A stretch of 31,675 nt of DNA from JBBTVO01 sp038063195 (GTDB lineage: Bacteria > Patescibacteriota > Microgenomatia > Levybacterales > UBA12049). The notes beneath the pieces are model-generated. The model made no database searches. It was given only the letters and a program-made list of their open reading frames with translations, and was not told where the DNA came from. This document shows, in pieces, positions 30,811-31,675 of this stretch (the first letter of the stretch is position 1; each line of letters starts with the position of its first letter). The stretch spans positions 1-31,675 of the forward strand of contig JBBTVO010000047.1 of assembly GCA_038063195.1 (NCBI GenBank), given 5' to 3'. The position numbers were made by a program, and so were the translations under genes.

Positions 30811-31016
30811 GAAGGGACTACTTCTGACAGCTTAATCTTTAATGCCCTCGCTATGCCCTCCAATATCTCGTAGGAAGGGTTTACTTCGCCTCTTTCTATG
30901 CGAGCGAAGTAATTAGCATGAATTTCTGCTTTTTCGGCAGCTTCAGCCTGCGTTAAGCCTGCCTTTAATCTAGCTTTTTTTATACGTTTGCCTAATTGAT
31001 CTAGACCCATAATCAT
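30807..31016 (-). CDS. XRE-family helix-turn-helix regulator
   Basis: This is a 69-aa protein. LGKRIKKARLKAGLTQAEAAEKAEIHANYFARIERGEVNPSYEILEGIARALKIKLSEV is a complete Cro/C1-type HTH with nothing else. Start at 31016 (ATG, 5 nt after TATAAT read on the minus strand, 31027-31022) or at 31010 (MGLDQ). Single-domain XRE proteins of this type act as controllers of mobile, restriction or toxin-antitoxin genes. It is divergent from the helicase fragment, with a shared promoter region (31017-31098). Confidence 0.88.
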   Translation of the reverse strand: MIMGLDQLGKRIKKARLKAGLTQAEAAEKAEIHANYFARIERGEVNPSYEILEGIARALKIKLSEVVPS

Positions 31017-31098
31017 TTCGTATTATACAACTTTTTTGGATAGCTTGCTAACTGGATATCTGCTAAAATCTACCCTTATAAGATTGCCTAGGAAAACT

Positions 31099-31626
31099 AT
31101 GAATAGCGAGGCTAGTTTTAACGATCAGGTTAATAAGTTAATCACCGATATTTTAAATTCTCCAGCTACTAAAAAACTTGTAGTTGCAGGTCCCGGAACA
31201 GGTAAAACGACTTTGTTTAAAAAAGCTATTAATAACTCCTCCGGTTATGAAAATGATCATTTAGCCTTAACTTTCATAAATAATCTAGAAGATGAGCTCA
31301 AGAAAGAGCTGGAAGGGATTGCAAAGGTATACACTTTTCATGGCTACTGTCACTATTTATTAATTAACAATTCAGCTCTACGATTTGGTCTAAAAGAAAG
31401 GTTTCATTATTATCCTCCATTAATTCATCTTGTCATTAAAGATTGGATAGTTACCAAAACTCCTAGTTCTCCTCAATTCATAAATGAAATGAGAAACTTA
31501 TCGGAGGACGATTCCGTCTCATATTTTACAGAAAAAGGTAATTATTACAATGCAGTTGGCTATGATGATTCTATATATCGCGTATTCAAAGCTTTAAGTG
31601 AAACAGTAGCATCCCCAAAAGAATAA
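31099..31626 (+). CDS. UvrD/Rep-type helicase N-terminus, truncated
   Basis: There are 175 codons from the ATG at 31099 (AGGA five nt upstream; an in-frame TTG at 31036 is less likely). FNDQVNKLITDILNSPATKKLVVAGPGTGKTTLFKKAI is the Q motif region and Walker A of superfamily 1A helicases. LALTFINNLEDELKKEL is motif Ia, and VYTFHGYCHYLL is Ib. The frame stops at 31624-31626, before Walker B (DE-x-Q-D) and all later motifs, where 500 or more residues are expected. It is therefore a fragment, cut where the hairpin sequences at 31631-31675 begin. Confidence 0.72.
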   Translation: MNSEASFNDQVNKLITDILNSPATKKLVVAGPGTGKTTLFKKAINNSSGYENDHLALTFINNLEDELKKELEGIAKVYTFHGYCHYLLINNSALRFGLKERFHYYPPLIHLVIKDWIVTKTPSSPQFINEMRNLSEDDSVSYFTEKGNYYNAVGYDDSIYRVFKALSETVASPKE

Positions 31627-31630
31627 ACCT

Positions 31631-31675
31631 CCGAGGACTAAGAGTCCTCGGTTTCTCAGCGGGGTTTTACCGCTG
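31631..31675. repeat. Two perfect hairpins at the window's right edge
   Basis: CCGAGGACT (31631-31639) AAG AGTCCTCGG (31643-31651) is followed 5 nt later by CAGCGG (31657-31662) and CCGCTG (31670-31675) with a 7-nt loop. Such paired subterminal hairpins are typical of the ends of IS200/IS605-type elements, but a strong terminator region is the alternative. They start five bases after the truncated helicase's stop. Confidence 0.55.

Overview
The window looks like chromosome of a Candidate Phyla Radiation (Patescibacteria) bacterium, most likely Microgenomates-like. This rests on gene content, not on any rRNA. It is AT-rich and compact. It carries a SipW/TasA-type surface-fibre locus, a minimal type IV pilus operon, lamin-tail-domain surface proteins with Thr/Pro-rich tails, and lean versions of central enzymes (391-aa enolase, PpsA). 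TGA is used as a stop (pilB and cutA end with it), so this is not a TGA-recoding Gracilibacteria/SR1 lineage. Many genes have a TATAAT-like -10 box only 5-9 nt before the start codon and no Shine-Dalgarno, which suggests widespread leaderless transcription.

Layout. 1-1833: a PIN-toxin module and a HicBA module, with repeats and the 3' relic of a metal P-type ATPase. 1834-5300: a degenerate Nudix protein, a SurA-N-like membrane protein, a secreted clan-A glycosidase-like protein, a BrnT-like/ribbon-helix-helix toxin-antitoxin pair, and a relic of the glycosidase's 3' end. 5305-9767 (minus strand): the matrix locus, reading from upstream to downstream: a TasA-like/VWA chimera whose signal peptide is out of frame, a TasA/CalY-like protein, a SipW-like signal peptidase that itself ends in a substrate-like signal segment, and a lamin-tail protein. 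10027-14126: an L,D-transpeptidase, then ppsA-eno. 14118-15110: a D-2-hydroxyacid dehydrogenase (minus). 15152-16364: a small gene graveyard holding an L,D-transpeptidase relic, an amber-interrupted membrane ORF and an esterase with an internal deletion. 16415-19373: a MurA homologue with Asp in place of the catalytic Cys, CutA, and a PlsC-like acyltransferase.

19417-27215: the pilus operon, with the PilB ATPase, PilC platform, four prepilin-like or PilX-like proteins (one fused to an LVIVD-type beta-propeller), a bitopic GspL/PilM-like protein, and then a separately promoted major-pilin-like gene with a small two-TM protein. 27254-29075 (minus): a secreted thermonuclease-like protein with an excalibur motif and a second lamin-tail protein. 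29177-29445: three tRNA genes (Val, Phe, Gly; minus). 29567-31675: an accessory segment beside the tRNAs with an unrecognised protein, a single-HKD phospholipase-D-like protein, an XRE regulator and the truncated start of a UvrD-like helicase that ends at a pair of perfect hairpins.

The strongest themes are: (1) a cell-surface programme (fibres, pili, adhesins, nuclease uptake or scavenging) suited to an episymbiont; (2) repeated 3'-end gene relics next to toxin-antitoxin modules and short repeats, pointing to ongoing deletion; (3) leaderless promoter architecture.
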